Source of the DNA: an uncultured Clostridia bacterium
Lineage (GTDB): Bacteria > Bacillota > Clostridia > Oscillospirales > Ruminococcaceae
DNA length: 64,000 bases
Assembly (NCBI GenBank): GCA_944386455.1
Contig: CALXBC010000008.1
Span: 1-64,000 of the forward strand
Direction of reading: 5' to 3'
Of this stretch, positions 46,498 to 56,274 are shown piece by piece. The notes beneath the pieces were generated by a model. The model had not been told where the DNA came from. It saw only the letters and a program-made list of their open reading frames with translations, and did not search any database. The translations under genes were made by a program, and so were the position numbers. Positions within the stretch are counted from its first letter, which is position 1, and each line of letters opens with the position of its first letter.

Positions 46498-47823
46498 TTA
46501 TTTTTTTTCGTCCCGCTGCCTGATGACAAACCGGATCGGTGTACCCTCTAAGCCAAAAGTCTCACGAATCTGGTTTTCCAGATACCGCTGATAAGAAAAA
46601 TGAAACAGCTCCGCCCTGTTGACAAAGGCTACAAAGGTCGGCGGCTTTGTGGACGGCTGGGTCATATAGTATATTTTCAGCCGCTTTCCTTTATCAGACG
46701 GAGGCTGAACACGCGCGGTCGCCGCCGCCAGCAAGTCATTGAGCATTCCTGTGGAAATACGCATCGCATTCTGGTCACTGACATATTTGATGAGTTCAAA
46801 CAGCTTATCGGTGCGCTGTCCTGTTTTCGCAGATATAAAAATAAAAGGGACATAGGACATAAAGGAAAAGTCATTTTCCAGCTTCTTACGATATTCGCTC
46901 ATGGTGTGTGTGTCTTTTTCAACTGCATCCCACTTGTTAACCGCCACAATGCAGCCTTTTCCCTGCTCGTGTGCATAACCTGCCACCTTGCTGTCCTGCT
47001 CGGTAAAGCCTTCCAGCGCATCAATCACAATGACACAGACATCAGCTCGGTCAACCGCCATAAAGGAACGCAAAGCACTGTACCGCTCAATATTCCCTGT
47101 CACCTTTGATTTTTTACGAAGTCCTGCAGTATCAATAAAGACAAATTTACCGTTTTGATTTTCAACTACGGTATCAACAGCATCGCGGGTCGTTCCGGCA
47201 ATATCGGATACAATAACCCGTTCCTCGCCTGCCAGGCGGTTAATCAGAGAAGACTTTCCCACATTTGGTTTTCCAATCACAGCGACCTTGATATCGCCTT
47301 CCTCATAATCTTCTCCGTCGTCCTCTCCAAAATAGGAAAAAACCGCGTCGAGCAGATCACCTGTTCCGTGTCCATGCGCAGCAGACACCGCAATCGGATC
47401 ACCGAGTCCCAAATTATAAAATTCATAAAATTCCGCAGGCGGTTCTCCGACAGTATCACATTTATTAACACATAATACAACTGGCTTTCCACATTTCTGC
47501 AGCATGGCCGCTACATCCGAATCTGTCGCCGTCACACCGGAGCGAAGATCTGTTACCAGTATAATCACATCAGCGCGTTCCACCGCCACCTCTGCCTGCC
47601 GTCTCATCTGTGTCAGAATCACATCATCTGACGCGGGTTCAATTCCCCCCGTATCCACCAGCATGAACGTTCGGCTGCGCCATTCGCATTCCGCGTAAAT
47701 CCGGTCACGGGTGACGCCGGGTGTATCCTCCACAATGGAAAGCCGCTTCCCGACCAGCTTATTAAACAGAGTTGATTTTCCGACATTCGGGCGGCCGACA
47801 ACAGCCACAACCGGTTTTCCCAT
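46498..47823 (-). CDS. der: Ribosome biogenesis GTPase Der (EngA)
   Basis: A 441-residue double GTPase. First G domain GRPNVGKSTLFNKL and DTGG; second GKPNVGKSSLINRL, DTAGLRKKSK and NKWD; C-terminal KH-like domain. Needed for 50S assembly. der-plsY-gpsA is a common clostridial order. Confidence 0.96.
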   Translation of the reverse strand: MGKPVVAVVGRPNVGKSTLFNKLVGKRLSIVEDTPGVTRDRIYAECEWRSRTFMLVDTGGIEPASDDVILTQMRRQAEVAVERADVIILVTDLRSGVTATDSDVAAMLQKCGKPVVLCVNKCDTVGEPPAEFYEFYNLGLGDPIAVSAAHGHGTGDLLDAVFSYFGEDDGEDYEEGDIKVAVIGKPNVGKSSLINRLAGEERVIVSDIAGTTRDAVDTVVENQNGKFVFIDTAGLRKKSKVTGNIERYSALRSFMAVDRADVCVIVIDALEGFTEQDSKVAGYAHEQGKGCIVAVNKWDAVEKDTHTMSEYRKKLENDFSFMSYVPFIFISAKTGQRTDKLFELIKYVSDQNAMRISTGMLNDLLAAATARVQPPSDKGKRLKIYYMTQPSTKPPTFVAFVNRAELFHFSYQRYLENQIRETFGLEGTPIRFVIRQRDEKK

Positions 47824-47827
47824 AACG

Positions 47828-49186
47828 TTATATTCCTTTCTGTTTGGCGATGATCACGTCACCGTCATCACAGCTTTCTTCCAGCTTCAGACCTGTCAAT
47901 GCTTCCAGCAGCGCATATCCGTCATTTGGCACAGGAATAGCCGAAACCTCAAGCTGCTGTGCAACTTCCTCAGGTGTAACATCATCCAGAAATAAATCCC
48001 CCTCATGCCGCAGCATGGAAGAGGGAAACAACAGTCTGTCTCCCAGCGGCTGATCCTTTAGCTGGGCAATCAGATCACGCCCCGTCACCAGACCGGAAAC
48101 TGTGATGTTTTCCCCCAAAAAATCATTCCTGACAGCGTAAACCTTACATTCTAAATTATGCCACTTTTTTTTCAGTTCGTCAACCAAATTCCTGATAAAA
48201 TCAAACGCTGCGGTTCCTGTAGCAATGCTGACCGAAACAGGCCTGTCACTTTCCTCCAGCGTATCAAGAGCGGTCATAAAATCATGCCGCAGCAGCGTCA
48301 TCATCCCCACTCCATTTTCCAGCTGACTGTATTCTCCAAAATAATCGTAATCCGGCAACGGGGTCTCTGATTTCAGAAAGAACTCATCGGCAGGATAAAA
48401 CAGTCTGGTGCCGTACTGTGCTTCACAGCGGTCTCCGTAGTCATTGACCAGTTCAACCACCGCCCGGGCTTCTTCCTTGGTAAACGGCCGCAGCGGATAT
48501 AATCCGTCCCGGTATTTGGAGAGGCCCACGGGGACGCAGGCGACGCTTTGTACTGCCGGATAAAGTTTTTCCAGATCGTTCAGGCTGCGCCGCAGTTCCT
48601 CACCGTCATTCAGTCCCGGGCAAAGCACTAACTGGCAATTCATTGCGATTCCTGCCCGAGCCAGCTGCTCCATATACCGCAGTGCTTCTCCCGCATGTTT
48701 GTTATTCATCATTTGAACCCGCAGCTCAGGATTTGTCGTATGAACTGAAATATTGACAGGACTGATTTTCATTTTAATAATCCGGTCAATCTCATGCTGC
48801 CCAATATTGGTCAGCGTGATATAATTTCCAAACAGGAAAGACAGCCTGGTATCATCATCCTTAAAATACAAGGTATTCCGCAGTCCTTTTGGAAGCTGGT
48901 CGATAAAACAAAATACGCATTTATTGTGGCAGTGGCGCTGCCTGTCCATCAGATAGGTCTCGCTTTCCACTCCAAATTCTTCGTATTCTGCTTTTTTCAC
49001 CCTGACAGAAAACCGTTTGCCGTCGCGCTCCAGCTTGATGATCAGCTTGGGATCTGTCGCATAAAACTGATAGTCCAGAACATCGCCAATCTCCTGTCCG
49101 TTAATGGAGAGCAAAATATCTCCCGGCATGATTCCAGATTTTTGCGCGGGGCTGTTTGGTATTACAGATGAAACCAGTATTCCCAT
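47828..49186 (-). CDS. DUF512-family protein with PDZ and radical-SAM-like Cys motif
   Basis: A 452-residue protein. The N-terminal PDZ-like domain has VIPNSPAQKSGIMPGDILLS and a CHNKCVFCFIDQ motif (CxxxCxxC, as in radical SAM enzymes) follows. DUF512 forms the C-terminal half (YDYFGEYSQLENGVGMMTLL; ATGTAAFDFI). Conserved upstream of der in clostridia; the reaction is unknown. ATG 49186 (MGILVSSV) is chosen over 49210. Confidence 0.85.
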   Translation of the reverse strand: MGILVSSVIPNSPAQKSGIMPGDILLSINGQEIGDVLDYQFYATDPKLIIKLERDGKRFSVRVKKAEYEEFGVESETYLMDRQRHCHNKCVFCFIDQLPKGLRNTLYFKDDDTRLSFLFGNYITLTNIGQHEIDRIIKMKISPVNISVHTTNPELRVQMMNNKHAGEALRYMEQLARAGIAMNCQLVLCPGLNDGEELRRSLNDLEKLYPAVQSVACVPVGLSKYRDGLYPLRPFTKEEARAVVELVNDYGDRCEAQYGTRLFYPADEFFLKSETPLPDYDYFGEYSQLENGVGMMTLLRHDFMTALDTLEESDRPVSVSIATGTAAFDFIRNLVDELKKKWHNLECKVYAVRNDFLGENITVSGLVTGRDLIAQLKDQPLGDRLLFPSSMLRHEGDLFLDDVTPEEVAQQLEVSAIPVPNDGYALLEALTGLKLEESCDDGDVIIAKQKGI

Positions 49187-49295
49187 AAATATTTCCTTTC
49201 CAAATAACAAAACCGACTCCAGACATACAAAAATAGAGAAGGAAACAGGGTTCCTTCTCTACTGTGCAGTCAATCAACTGACTGAGAAAGCCAGA

Positions 49296-49478
49296 CTACG
49301 CTTCCTTTTTGATGACTTCCACGCCCTTGTAGTAGCCGCAGTTGCCGCAAACCTGATGAGGCTTTTTCAATTCACCGCACTGTGTGCACTTGGACAACGC
49401 CGGAGCATCTAATTTCCAAACGCTGGAACGTCTTTTATCTCTTCTTGTTTTGGACACTCTTCTCTTTGGTACCGCCAT
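49296..49478 (-). CDS. rpmF: 50S ribosomal protein L32
   Basis: A 60-residue zinc-type L32: MAVPKRRVSKTRRDKRRSS, then CTQCGELKKPHQVCGNCG holding four zinc-binding Cys. Start 49478 follows a good SD (AAGGAGGTG). Follows the yceD-type gene, the usual pairing. Confidence 0.96.
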   Translation of the reverse strand: MAVPKRRVSKTRRDKRRSSVWKLDAPALSKCTQCGELKKPHQVCGNCGYYKGVEVIKKEA

Positions 49479-49510
49479 GCCGAGCACCTCCTTAAATCAA
49501 AAACAATTAC

Positions 49511-50008
49511 CTATTTCAGCAGCTCACCCAACTTTTCCAGCCGGGGATCCACCTGTTTTTTCAGGCATTCACAGGTTTCGGTATTCCGATTGACTCCACA
49601 AACCGGGCACAGACCTTTACAGTCCTCTTTACAAAGATTTTTCACCGGCAGTGCCAGCAGAATGTCGGAAAGCGCCAAATCATCCAGATCCAGCATATTA
49701 TCCTCGACAACGATATAATCATACTCGTCATCTTCAGAATGAAGACTCTGCACCAGCACATGAGAGAAGTCATACGAAAACTGCCGTTCAAACGCATCCA
49801 GACACCGATCACACAAAAGTGAAAGCCGAAAAGAACAGTTCATGCTGAGTGAGACAATTCCCGCCCTGTTTTCAGCAATTCCCTTTATCTGAACCGGTTC
49901 TGCAAAAGGTTTACCGGAAAACAGCTCATAATCTGATAAATCCAGCAGGCAGTCAATTGCGACCCGTTCACCGGGAATATCAAACAGCTGTTTGCAGTCC
50001 AAAACCAT
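49511..50008 (-). CDS. YceD/DUF177 protein
   Basis: A 165-residue protein with CDRCLDAFERQ and CKEDCKGLCPVCG Cys motifs, typical of DUF177 (YceD), which is linked to rRNA processing and almost always precedes rpmF. Confidence 0.88.
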   Translation of the reverse strand: MVLDCKQLFDIPGERVAIDCLLDLSDYELFSGKPFAEPVQIKGIAENRAGIVSLSMNCSFRLSLLCDRCLDAFERQFSYDFSHVLVQSLHSEDDEYDYIVVEDNMLDLDDLALSDILLALPVKNLCKEDCKGLCPVCGVNRNTETCECLKKQVDPRLEKLGELLK

Positions 50009-50090
50009 TTTGACACCTCATAACATCACTCATAATATTATAAAGGATATTTATCAGCTTGTCAATATCAAAATCAAAATATTTTTGATT

Positions 50091-50987
50091 TTAGACCAGC
50101 TTACGAATCAGGGCTTCTTTATCGCCCGGCAGCAGATCAATCACAGGAATTTCGATCATTGTATAAGCACCTGGTGCCTGTTTCATAGATGCCCGTGCAA
50201 CATTGACAAGATTCTGACCGGTCAAAGCAGGATTGTTGATCTTCATATCAAATTCAAACAGCTGATTCTGCGTTGTTCCGGAAACGCCCTTACGGGTCAG
50301 ATTGACACCGTGTCCCATATCCTTCAGGGCATCTACGCTTTCAACCGCCATCACATGGGTTTCATCATGTGCAAAATAATCATCCGCTTTGATGCGGGCT
50401 GCAACGTCTTCCAGGGTATATCCGTCAACCAGCTCAATATAGACCATCCGGCGGTGAATGCCAGTCCCGGTAGGAATGGTCATGGAAAGGGCATTTTTGA
50501 CGCCTTCGATTGCTTTTACGGCAACTGTATGCCCCATGCTCATGCCGGGGCCGAAGTTGGTATAAGTAATTCCTTTTGGCGCACAGGACTCCAGCAGCGT
50601 CCTAACAACAGAGTCGGAACCCGGATCCCAGCCGGCTGAAATAACAGCGACACGGCCGCTCTTTTTCGCAGCCTCGTCAAGCTCCTGCTTTAATTCCCAG
50701 ATGGAAGTATGGATATCAAAGCTGTCAACTGTATTGATGCCCATCGCAAGATAGGTCTTTGCATATTCCGGGACTTTTCTGGTCGGTGTACAAAGAATGG
50801 CAACATCCGGTTTTACCGAAAGCTTGGCAATATCATCCACAACTTCAAGCCCAGAAAGCTCAGGTGCATGCGCTGTGCTGACCGTACGGCGAACGACACC
50901 AACGATCTCAAAATCATCTGCGGCGTGCAGTGCTTCCAAAACCGCTTTCCCGATATTTCCATAACCAACAATTGCAGCTTTAATCAT
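50091..50987 (-). CDS. ddh: Meso-diaminopimelate dehydrogenase
   Basis: A 298-residue NADPH enzyme that reductively aminates tetrahydrodipicolinate directly to meso-DAP, a one-step route to lysine and peptidoglycan precursors. KAAIVGYGNIGKAVLEALHA, ISAGWDPGSDSVVRTL and NFGPGMSMGHTVAVKAI. ATG 50987 follows a good SD; the extension to 51053 is not family-like. Confidence 0.93.
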   Translation of the reverse strand: MIKAAIVGYGNIGKAVLEALHAADDFEIVGVVRRTVSTAHAPELSGLEVVDDIAKLSVKPDVAILCTPTRKVPEYAKTYLAMGINTVDSFDIHTSIWELKQELDEAAKKSGRVAVISAGWDPGSDSVVRTLLESCAPKGITYTNFGPGMSMGHTVAVKAIEGVKNALSMTIPTGTGIHRRMVYIELVDGYTLEDVAARIKADDYFAHDETHVMAVESVDALKDMGHGVNLTRKGVSGTTQNQLFEFDMKINNPALTGQNLVNVARASMKQAPGAYTMIEIPVIDLLPGDKEALIRKLV

Positions 50988-51136
50988 GTGAAAAACTTCC
51001 TTTCCTGTTTTTGTTCCAAGGTATATTATACCAAATTCATAGGGTTCCCGCAAGTATAAGAATCACAGGATTTGTCCGCATTCCCGGCTGATATCTGTAT
51101 TTTCTCACCAAAGGAACCATAGAGCATCCAATATCA

Positions 51137-53350
51137 TCAAAATCTGGTATGAAAGGTACGGTTGATGACATCCAGCTGCTGTTCCCTGGTCAGCTTCACA
51201 AAATTCACCGCATATCCAGACACGCGGATCGTAAGCTGCGGGTATTTTTCCGGATGATCCATTGCATCCATCAGCACTTCACGATTCAAGACATTCACAT
51301 TGATATGGTGTCCCTTTTCCGCAAAATACCCGTCCATCAAAGTGACAAGGTTCTTTTCTTTATCTTCCTCTTCCTTGCCGAGTGCACCCGGAACAATTGA
51401 AAATGTATAGGAAATGCCGTCTTCAGAGTAATCGTACGGCAGCTTGGCAACCGATTTCATGGAAGCTACACACCCGCTGCTGTCGCGTCCGTGCATTGGA
51501 TTGGCTCCGGGCGCAAACGGTTCTCCCGCTTTTCTGCCGTCAGGAGTAGAACCTGTCTTTTTCCCGTAAACGACGTTAGAAGTGATTGTAAGGATCGACA
51601 TGGTCGGCTTACTGTCACGATAGGTCTTATGACGGGACAGCTTTTTCATAAAGTTTTTCACAACTGATACTGCGATATCATCGACACGCGGATCATTGTT
51701 GCCAAATTTCGGATAGTCGCCTTCGATTTCAAAGTCAGTAATCAGTCCTGCCTCATTCCGAATCGGCTTCACTTTTGCATACTTAATCGCAGAAAGGCTG
51801 TCCGCAATCACCGACAGACCGGCAAGGCCACAGGCTGACGTGCGTAAGATTTCTTCATCATGCAGCGCCATCTGGATTCGTTCATAGCAATACTTATCAT
51901 GCATATAATGAATGACATTGAGCGTACTGATATACAGTTTTGCCAGCCATTCGCAAACAGCGTCGAATTTCCGCATGACTTCATCATAGTCAAGATACCC
52001 GTCCCCAACCGGAGCCAGTTCCGGTCCGACCTGCATGTCATAGCGCTCATCCCTTCCGCCGTTAAGGGCGTAAAGAAGGGCTTTTGCAAGATTGGCACGC
52101 GCACCGAAAAACTGCATCTGCTTGCCAATCCGCATCGCAGACACACAGCAGGCAATTCCATAGTCATCGCCGAATTTTTCCCGCATCAGATCGTCATTTT
52201 CATACTGAATTGAGGACGTCTCAATCGATATTCTCGCACAAAACCGTTTAAAGTTTTGCGGCAGGCGTTCCGACCACAGTACCGTCAGATTCGGCTCCGG
52301 CGCAGGGCCCAGGTTGACAAGTGTATGCAGAAAGCGATAAGACATTTTGGTTACCATATGACGGCCGTCAATTCCGACGCCGCCGATCGACTCGGTCACC
52401 CATGTCGGATCGCCTGAAAACAATTCATCATAGGCAGGAGTCCGCAGAAAACGCACCATCCGAAGTTTCATGATGAAGTGATCTACAAATTCCTGGATCT
52501 GTTCCTCAGTATAAACACCGTTTTCCAGATCACGCTGTGCATAGCAGTCGAGGAAGGTTGAAATCCGTCCGATCGACATTGCCGCACCGTTTTGCTCCTT
52601 TACAGCCGCGAGATAGCCGAAATAAGTCCACTGGATCGCTTCTTTTGTGTCTCTGGCCGGTTGGGAAATATCATAACCGTATTTTGCGGCCATTTCTTTC
52701 AATTCATAAAGCGCTTTGATTTGTTCAGACGTTTCTTCCCGCTGCCGGATCATCGGGCTGTCCATCATGTCACTGAGCATATTGGCCTTGGCTTCCTGTT
52801 TCCAGGAGATCAGCTGATCGACACCATACAGTGCTACCCTTCTGTAATCTCCAATGATTCTGCCGCGCCCGTACGCATCCGGCAGACCAGTGATGATGGC
52901 GGCATGACGTGCTTTTTTCATTTCCTCAGTATAGGCATCAAATACGCCGTCATTATGGGTCTTGCGGTATTTGAAAACATTCTCCACCTCGGGGTCCATT
53001 TCATATCCATATGCTTCCAGCGAGCTTCGCACCATGCGAATCCCCCCGAAAGGCATAATGGCGCGTTTCAAGGGCTCATCCGTCTGCAAACCCACAATGG
53101 TTTCCAGTTCCCTGTCAATATATCCGGCGTCATGAGCCGCAATCGTAGAAATCGTATGAGGATCGATCGAGCGAACACCGCCGTTTTTGCGTTCTTCTTC
53201 CATAAGGGATTTCACTTTATCCCACAGCCTGAGGGTCCGTGTTGTCGGAGCAGAAAGAAAACTGTCATCCCCATCATAAGGTGTATAATTTGAAATGATA
53301 AAATCGCGGACATTAACTTCTTTTTTCCATACGGTTTCTTTAAAATTCAT
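51137..53350 (-). CDS. pflB: Formate C-acetyltransferase (pyruvate formate-lyase)
   Basis: A 737-residue glycyl radical enzyme splitting pyruvate into acetyl-CoA and formate anaerobically. Adjacent catalytic cysteines C401-C402 in [15 protein letters not shown] and the radical Gly G712 in [14 protein letters not shown]. Full length. The activase gene pflA, which usually follows, is not here: the next leftward gene is ddh. Strong promoter with an inverted repeat upstream. Confidence 0.96.
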   Translation of the reverse strand: MNFKETVWKKEVNVRDFIISNYTPYDGDDSFLSAPTTRTLRLWDKVKSLMEEERKNGGVRSIDPHTISTIAAHDAGYIDRELETIVGLQTDEPLKRAIMPFGGIRMVRSSLEAYGYEMDPEVENVFKYRKTHNDGVFDAYTEEMKKARHAAIITGLPDAYGRGRIIGDYRRVALYGVDQLISWKQEAKANMLSDMMDSPMIRQREETSEQIKALYELKEMAAKYGYDISQPARDTKEAIQWTYFGYLAAVKEQNGAAMSIGRISTFLDCYAQRDLENGVYTEEQIQEFVDHFIMKLRMVRFLRTPAYDELFSGDPTWVTESIGGVGIDGRHMVTKMSYRFLHTLVNLGPAPEPNLTVLWSERLPQNFKRFCARISIETSSIQYENDDLMREKFGDDYGIACCVSAMRIGKQMQFFGARANLAKALLYALNGGRDERYDMQVGPELAPVGDGYLDYDEVMRKFDAVCEWLAKLYISTLNVIHYMHDKYCYERIQMALHDEEILRTSACGLAGLSVIADSLSAIKYAKVKPIRNEAGLITDFEIEGDYPKFGNNDPRVDDIAVSVVKNFMKKLSRHKTYRDSKPTMSILTITSNVVYGKKTGSTPDGRKAGEPFAPGANPMHGRDSSGCVASMKSVAKLPYDYSEDGISYTFSIVPGALGKEEEDKEKNLVTLMDGYFAEKGHHINVNVLNREVLMDAMDHPEKYPQLTIRVSGYAVNFVKLTREQQLDVINRTFHTRF

Positions 53351-53400
53351 TTTTACCTCCGTTTTCTTCCCGTTTACCTGTGCGTATACCGATTTCGTAT

Positions 53401-53431
53401 ATTAAACAATACCAAATCAGTATTGTTTAAT
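53401..53431 (-). promoter_or_regulatory. pflB operator-like inverted repeat
   Basis: ATTAAACAATAC (53401-53412) and GTATTGTTTAAT (53420-53431) form a perfect 12-bp inverted repeat with a 7-nt centre. It starts 3 bases downstream of the -10, over the likely start site. It does not fit the Rex (TTGTTAA-N4-TTAACAA) or CRP/FNR pattern. In RNA it would form an AU-rich stem at the 5' end. Confidence 0.75.
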
Positions 53432-53434
53432 ACC

Positions 53435-53463
53435 ATTATAAAGGATTCCCAACAAAAAGTCAA
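53435..53463 (-). promoter_or_regulatory. pflB promoter
   Basis: Minus strand TTGACT (53458-53463), a 17-bp spacer, TATAAT (53435-53440). Confidence 0.85.
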
Positions 53464-53612
53464 ATATTTATAGGACAAAGAATACAAGCATGATAATTTA
53501 ATTTTATGCAGTTTCACAATCTAAAAAAATTTTTTCCAATAAGATACATCTGCCCTCTTTATGGAAATACTAATAGCAAAAATACTTTATTTCGGGAGGA
53601 ACTCAAGGAATC

Positions 53613-54296
53613 ATGAATCCGCTGATTGAATTGCAGGACTGTTGCAAAACTTATTTGCAGGGAAAAAATACGGTGATCGCCTTGGATCATATTGACCTCC
53701 GGATCAGGCAGGGAGAATTTGTGTCAATTGTCGGCAGTTCCGGTTCCGGGAAATCAACCATGATGAATATCTTAGGCTGTCTGGATTCTCCAACCTCCGG
53801 CCGGTATTTATTTGGCAGCACTGATGTTTCCAAATTAAAAGACAGACAGCTGTCTGAAATCCGCAATCGCAAAATCGGTTTTATCTTTCAGGGGTTCAAC
53901 CTGATCCCCAGTCTTTCTGCACTGGAAAACGTCGAACTGCCGTTAAGTTACAGGGGGATCCCGGCCGCCAAAAGAAAAATAGCAGCAAAAGAAGCATTGT
54001 GTCAGGTAGGTCTGAAGAACCGGCTTCAGCATCGTCCATCAGAGATGTCCGGCGGTCAGCAGCAGCGAGTCGCCATAGCCCGTGCCATCGCTGCCTCTCC
54101 ATCCATTATTTTAGCGGATGAGCCGACAGGCAACCTTGATTCAAAATCAGGAACTGAGATCATGCAAATCCTGATTGATCTTCATCGGGAAGGCCGAACC
54201 ATCGTACTGATCACACACGACAATCAAATTGCAGCCAAAGCAGAGCGGATCATCCGCATATCCGACGGCAGAATCATCAGCGATATGGCTCTTTGA
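53613..54296 (+). CDS. LolD/MacB-type ABC transporter ATP-binding protein, no adjacent permease
   Basis: A 227-residue ATPase. Walker [16 protein letters not shown], signature [17 protein letters not shown], Walker [15 protein letters not shown]-loop LITHDN; the NLDS form is typical of MacB/LolD/FtsE-like exporters. SD GGGAGGAACTC. The partner FtsX-like permease that normally follows is missing: the next gene is a GntR regulator with its own promoter. It may be an orphan left by a deletion or may serve a permease elsewhere. Confidence 0.85.
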   Translation: MNPLIELQDCCKTYLQGKNTVIALDHIDLRIRQGEFVSIVGSSGSGKSTMMNILGCLDSPTSGRYLFGSTDVSKLKDRQLSEIRNRKIGFIFQGFNLIPSLSALENVELPLSYRGIPAAKRKIAAKEALCQVGLKNRLQHRPSEMSGGQQQRVAIARAIAASPSIILADEPTGNLDSKSGTEIMQILIDLHREGRTIVLITHDNQIAAKAERIIRISDGRIISDMAL

Positions 54297-54333
54297 GTCA
54301 CTTTTTATCGTTTTGCAAAATATTTTAAAGGGG

Positions 54334-54378
54334 TTGACAAATCCGTATTTACTGTATATACTGTATATAAACAGTAAA
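54334..54378 (+). promoter_or_regulatory. Promoter and palindromic operator of the GntR-ABC operon
   Basis: TTGACA (54334-54339), 17 bp, TATACT (54357-54362). TTTACTGT (54348-54355) and ACAGTAAA (54371-54378) form an inverted repeat around the -10, with direct CTGTATATA repeats inside. This fits autorepression by the GntR protein. Confidence 0.8.
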
Positions 54379-54385
54379 CAAGGCG

Positions 54386-54769
54386 GTGATTCCAATCAAT
54401 ATCATTATCAGCAATGCAAACGGTCAGCCAATCTATGATCAAATCTATTCTCAAATTAAAGGCGCAATCATTACGGGAGAGCTGCCGCCCGGACAGCCAC
54501 TCCCTTCCATACGGGGGTTGGCCAAGGATCTGCGAATCAGCGTAATTACGACCAAACGGGCGTATGATGAACTGGAACGGGACGGCTTTATAAATACTGT
54601 CGCCGGAAAAGGCTGCTTTGTTGCCGAAAAAAACATCGAGCTCATTCGGGAAGAACATTTAAAGAAAATTGAAGCCTGCCTGCTGGAAGCAGTCAGCCTG
54701 GCAGATGCCAGTGGGATCAGCCGCCGGGAGTTAATGGAAATGTTCCAACTTTTTATAAAAGAGGAGTAG
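54386..54769 (+). CDS. GntR-family (YtrA-type) regulator
   Basis: A 127-residue repressor. The winged helix shows PIYDQIYSQIKGAIITGELP, LPSIRGLAKDLRISVITTKR and DGFINTVAGKGCFVAE, followed by only about 55 residues, the short YtrA form. The start is GTG at 54386, with a poor SD. It heads an operon with an ABC ATPase and an ABC-2 permease, as in PmtR- or YtrA-controlled exporters. Confidence 0.9.
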   Translation: MIPINIIISNANGQPIYDQIYSQIKGAIITGELPPGQPLPSIRGLAKDLRISVITTKRAYDELERDGFINTVAGKGCFVAEKNIELIREEHLKKIEACLLEAVSLADASGISRRELMEMFQLFIKEE

Positions 54770-54775
54770 CTACAT

Positions 54776-55615
54776 ATGAACGCATTGGAATTAAAAAATG
54801 TCAGCAAAGCCTACCGGGACTTTCAGCTTGGTGATATCAGCTTCGTTCTGCCATCCGGCTGCATCATGGGACTGATCGGTGAAAACGGCGCCGGAAAAAG
54901 CACAACCATCAAACTGATTTTGGACATGGTTCGCCGGGACAGCGGAGAAATCAGCATCCTTGGAAAAGACAATCAAAACGACTTTTGCAGGGTGAAAGAG
55001 GAGATCGGCGTTGTTCTTGACGAAGCATATTTTCCGGAAAGCATCACCGCAAGAGAAGTCAACGCCATTATGAAGCATACCTATCATCATTGGGACGAAT
55101 CGCAGTACTTTGACTACCTCCGCCGCTTTTCTCTGCCGGACAAAAAATCATTTAAGGAGTTTTCCCGTGGGATGAAAATGAAACTCGCCATCGCGGTTGC
55201 GCTTTCACACCATGCCAGACTGCTGATTTTGGATGAACCGACCTCGGGGCTGGATCCTATTGTGCGTGACGAAATTGTAGACTTATTCTACGAATTTACC
55301 CGCGAGGAATCCCACTCTATTCTGATATCATCTCACATTGTCAGCGATCTGGAAAAGCTCTGTGACTATATTGCTTTTCTCCATCGGGGAAAATTGTTAT
55401 TCTGTGAGGAAAAAGACCGTCTTCTGGAGCAGTATGGCATTCTGCGATGCAGCAAGTCTGAATTTCAGTCCATTCCTTCCGGGGCAGTCAGAGGGTTCCG
55501 CGATTCGGGCTATGGCATTGAAGCATTGGTGGAACGGCAAAAAATACCGTTTGGTCTGGCAGTCGATACCCCAGGTATTGAAGACATCATCGTCTTTATG
55601 GCCAAACAATTCTGA
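54776..55615 (+). CDS. ABC transporter ATP-binding protein
   Basis: A 279-residue ATPase. Walker A GLIGENGAGKSTTIKLI, signature FSRGMKMKLAIAVALS, Walker B LLILDEPTSGLDP. The C-terminal extension of about 70 residues is usual in YtrB/PmtA-type exporters. Starts 6 bp after the GntR gene. Likely exports peptides or antibiotics. Confidence 0.92.
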   Translation: MNALELKNVSKAYRDFQLGDISFVLPSGCIMGLIGENGAGKSTTIKLILDMVRRDSGEISILGKDNQNDFCRVKEEIGVVLDEAYFPESITAREVNAIMKHTYHHWDESQYFDYLRRFSLPDKKSFKEFSRGMKMKLAIAVALSHHARLLILDEPTSGLDPIVRDEIVDLFYEFTREESHSILISSHIVSDLEKLCDYIAFLHRGKLLFCEEKDRLLEQYGILRCSKSEFQSIPSGAVRGFRDSGYGIEALVERQKIPFGLAVDTPGIEDIIVFMAKQF

Positions 55616-55647
55616 AAGAGTTTTATCAAGGAAAGGAAAATCCGATT

Positions 55648-56274
55648 ATGAAGGGCTTATTATTAAAGGACTGGTTTGTTATATGGAAGCAATGCAAATA
55701 TCTGCTGATTGTCCCCATTGTTTTTATGCTGGTTTCAGCCTTCGGGAATGATACCGGATTCTTCGCTGCGTTCGGCAGCCTGCTGCTCGCCATGCTTCCC
55801 ATGACGGTGATGGGACTGGATGAACGCAGCAAATGGCAAAACTATGCGCTGACCATGCCGTTTTCCAGACAGGATCTTGTCATCAGTAAATACGTTCTGG
55901 CACTAATCGGCCTGTTAAGCGGCGTTGCTCTTAATTTCATTTTACTTCTGATTGGAAAAACGGCGGGAATTGTTTCTGTCAATGCTTTTCTGAACACCGA
56001 AGTGTGTCTGGTCCTGGGGGGATTGTATATTTCTTTCTCTTTTCCCATTCTGTTTAAATTCGGGACCGAGAAAGGACGGCTCTGGCTGCTGGTTTCCGTT
56101 GCTGTGATCGCCGGAGGAGGCGGTGCACTGTTCTCTTATCTGGAGTCCTCCGGATTTCAGCTTTCCGACATCCAAATACCTGCGCTGCCGGTTTTGTTTC
56201 CGTTGCTGATTGTGATTCTGCTGCTGGTGTCTGCCTGGATTTCAGTTCGTTTGTTTGACAAAAAGGAATTTTGA
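55648..56274 (+). CDS. ABC-2 family permease
   Basis: A 208-residue membrane protein with about six hydrophobic segments (LLIVPIVFMLVSAF, YVLALIGLLSGVALNFILLL, LLVSVAVIAGGG, LFPLLIVILLLVSAW). It ends in RLFDKKEF, a typical end for this family, so it seems complete. It partners the ATPase upstream. Its last 221 bases lie opposite the convergent sugar-permease frame; the rearrangement junction falls right at its stop codon. Confidence 0.88.
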   Translation: MKGLLLKDWFVIWKQCKYLLIVPIVFMLVSAFGNDTGFFAAFGSLLLAMLPMTVMGLDERSKWQNYALTMPFSRQDLVISKYVLALIGLLSGVALNFILLLIGKTAGIVSVNAFLNTEVCLVLGGLYISFSFPILFKFGTEKGRLWLLVSVAVIAGGGGALFSYLESSGFQLSDIQIPALPVLFPLLIVILLLVSAWISVRLFDKKEF

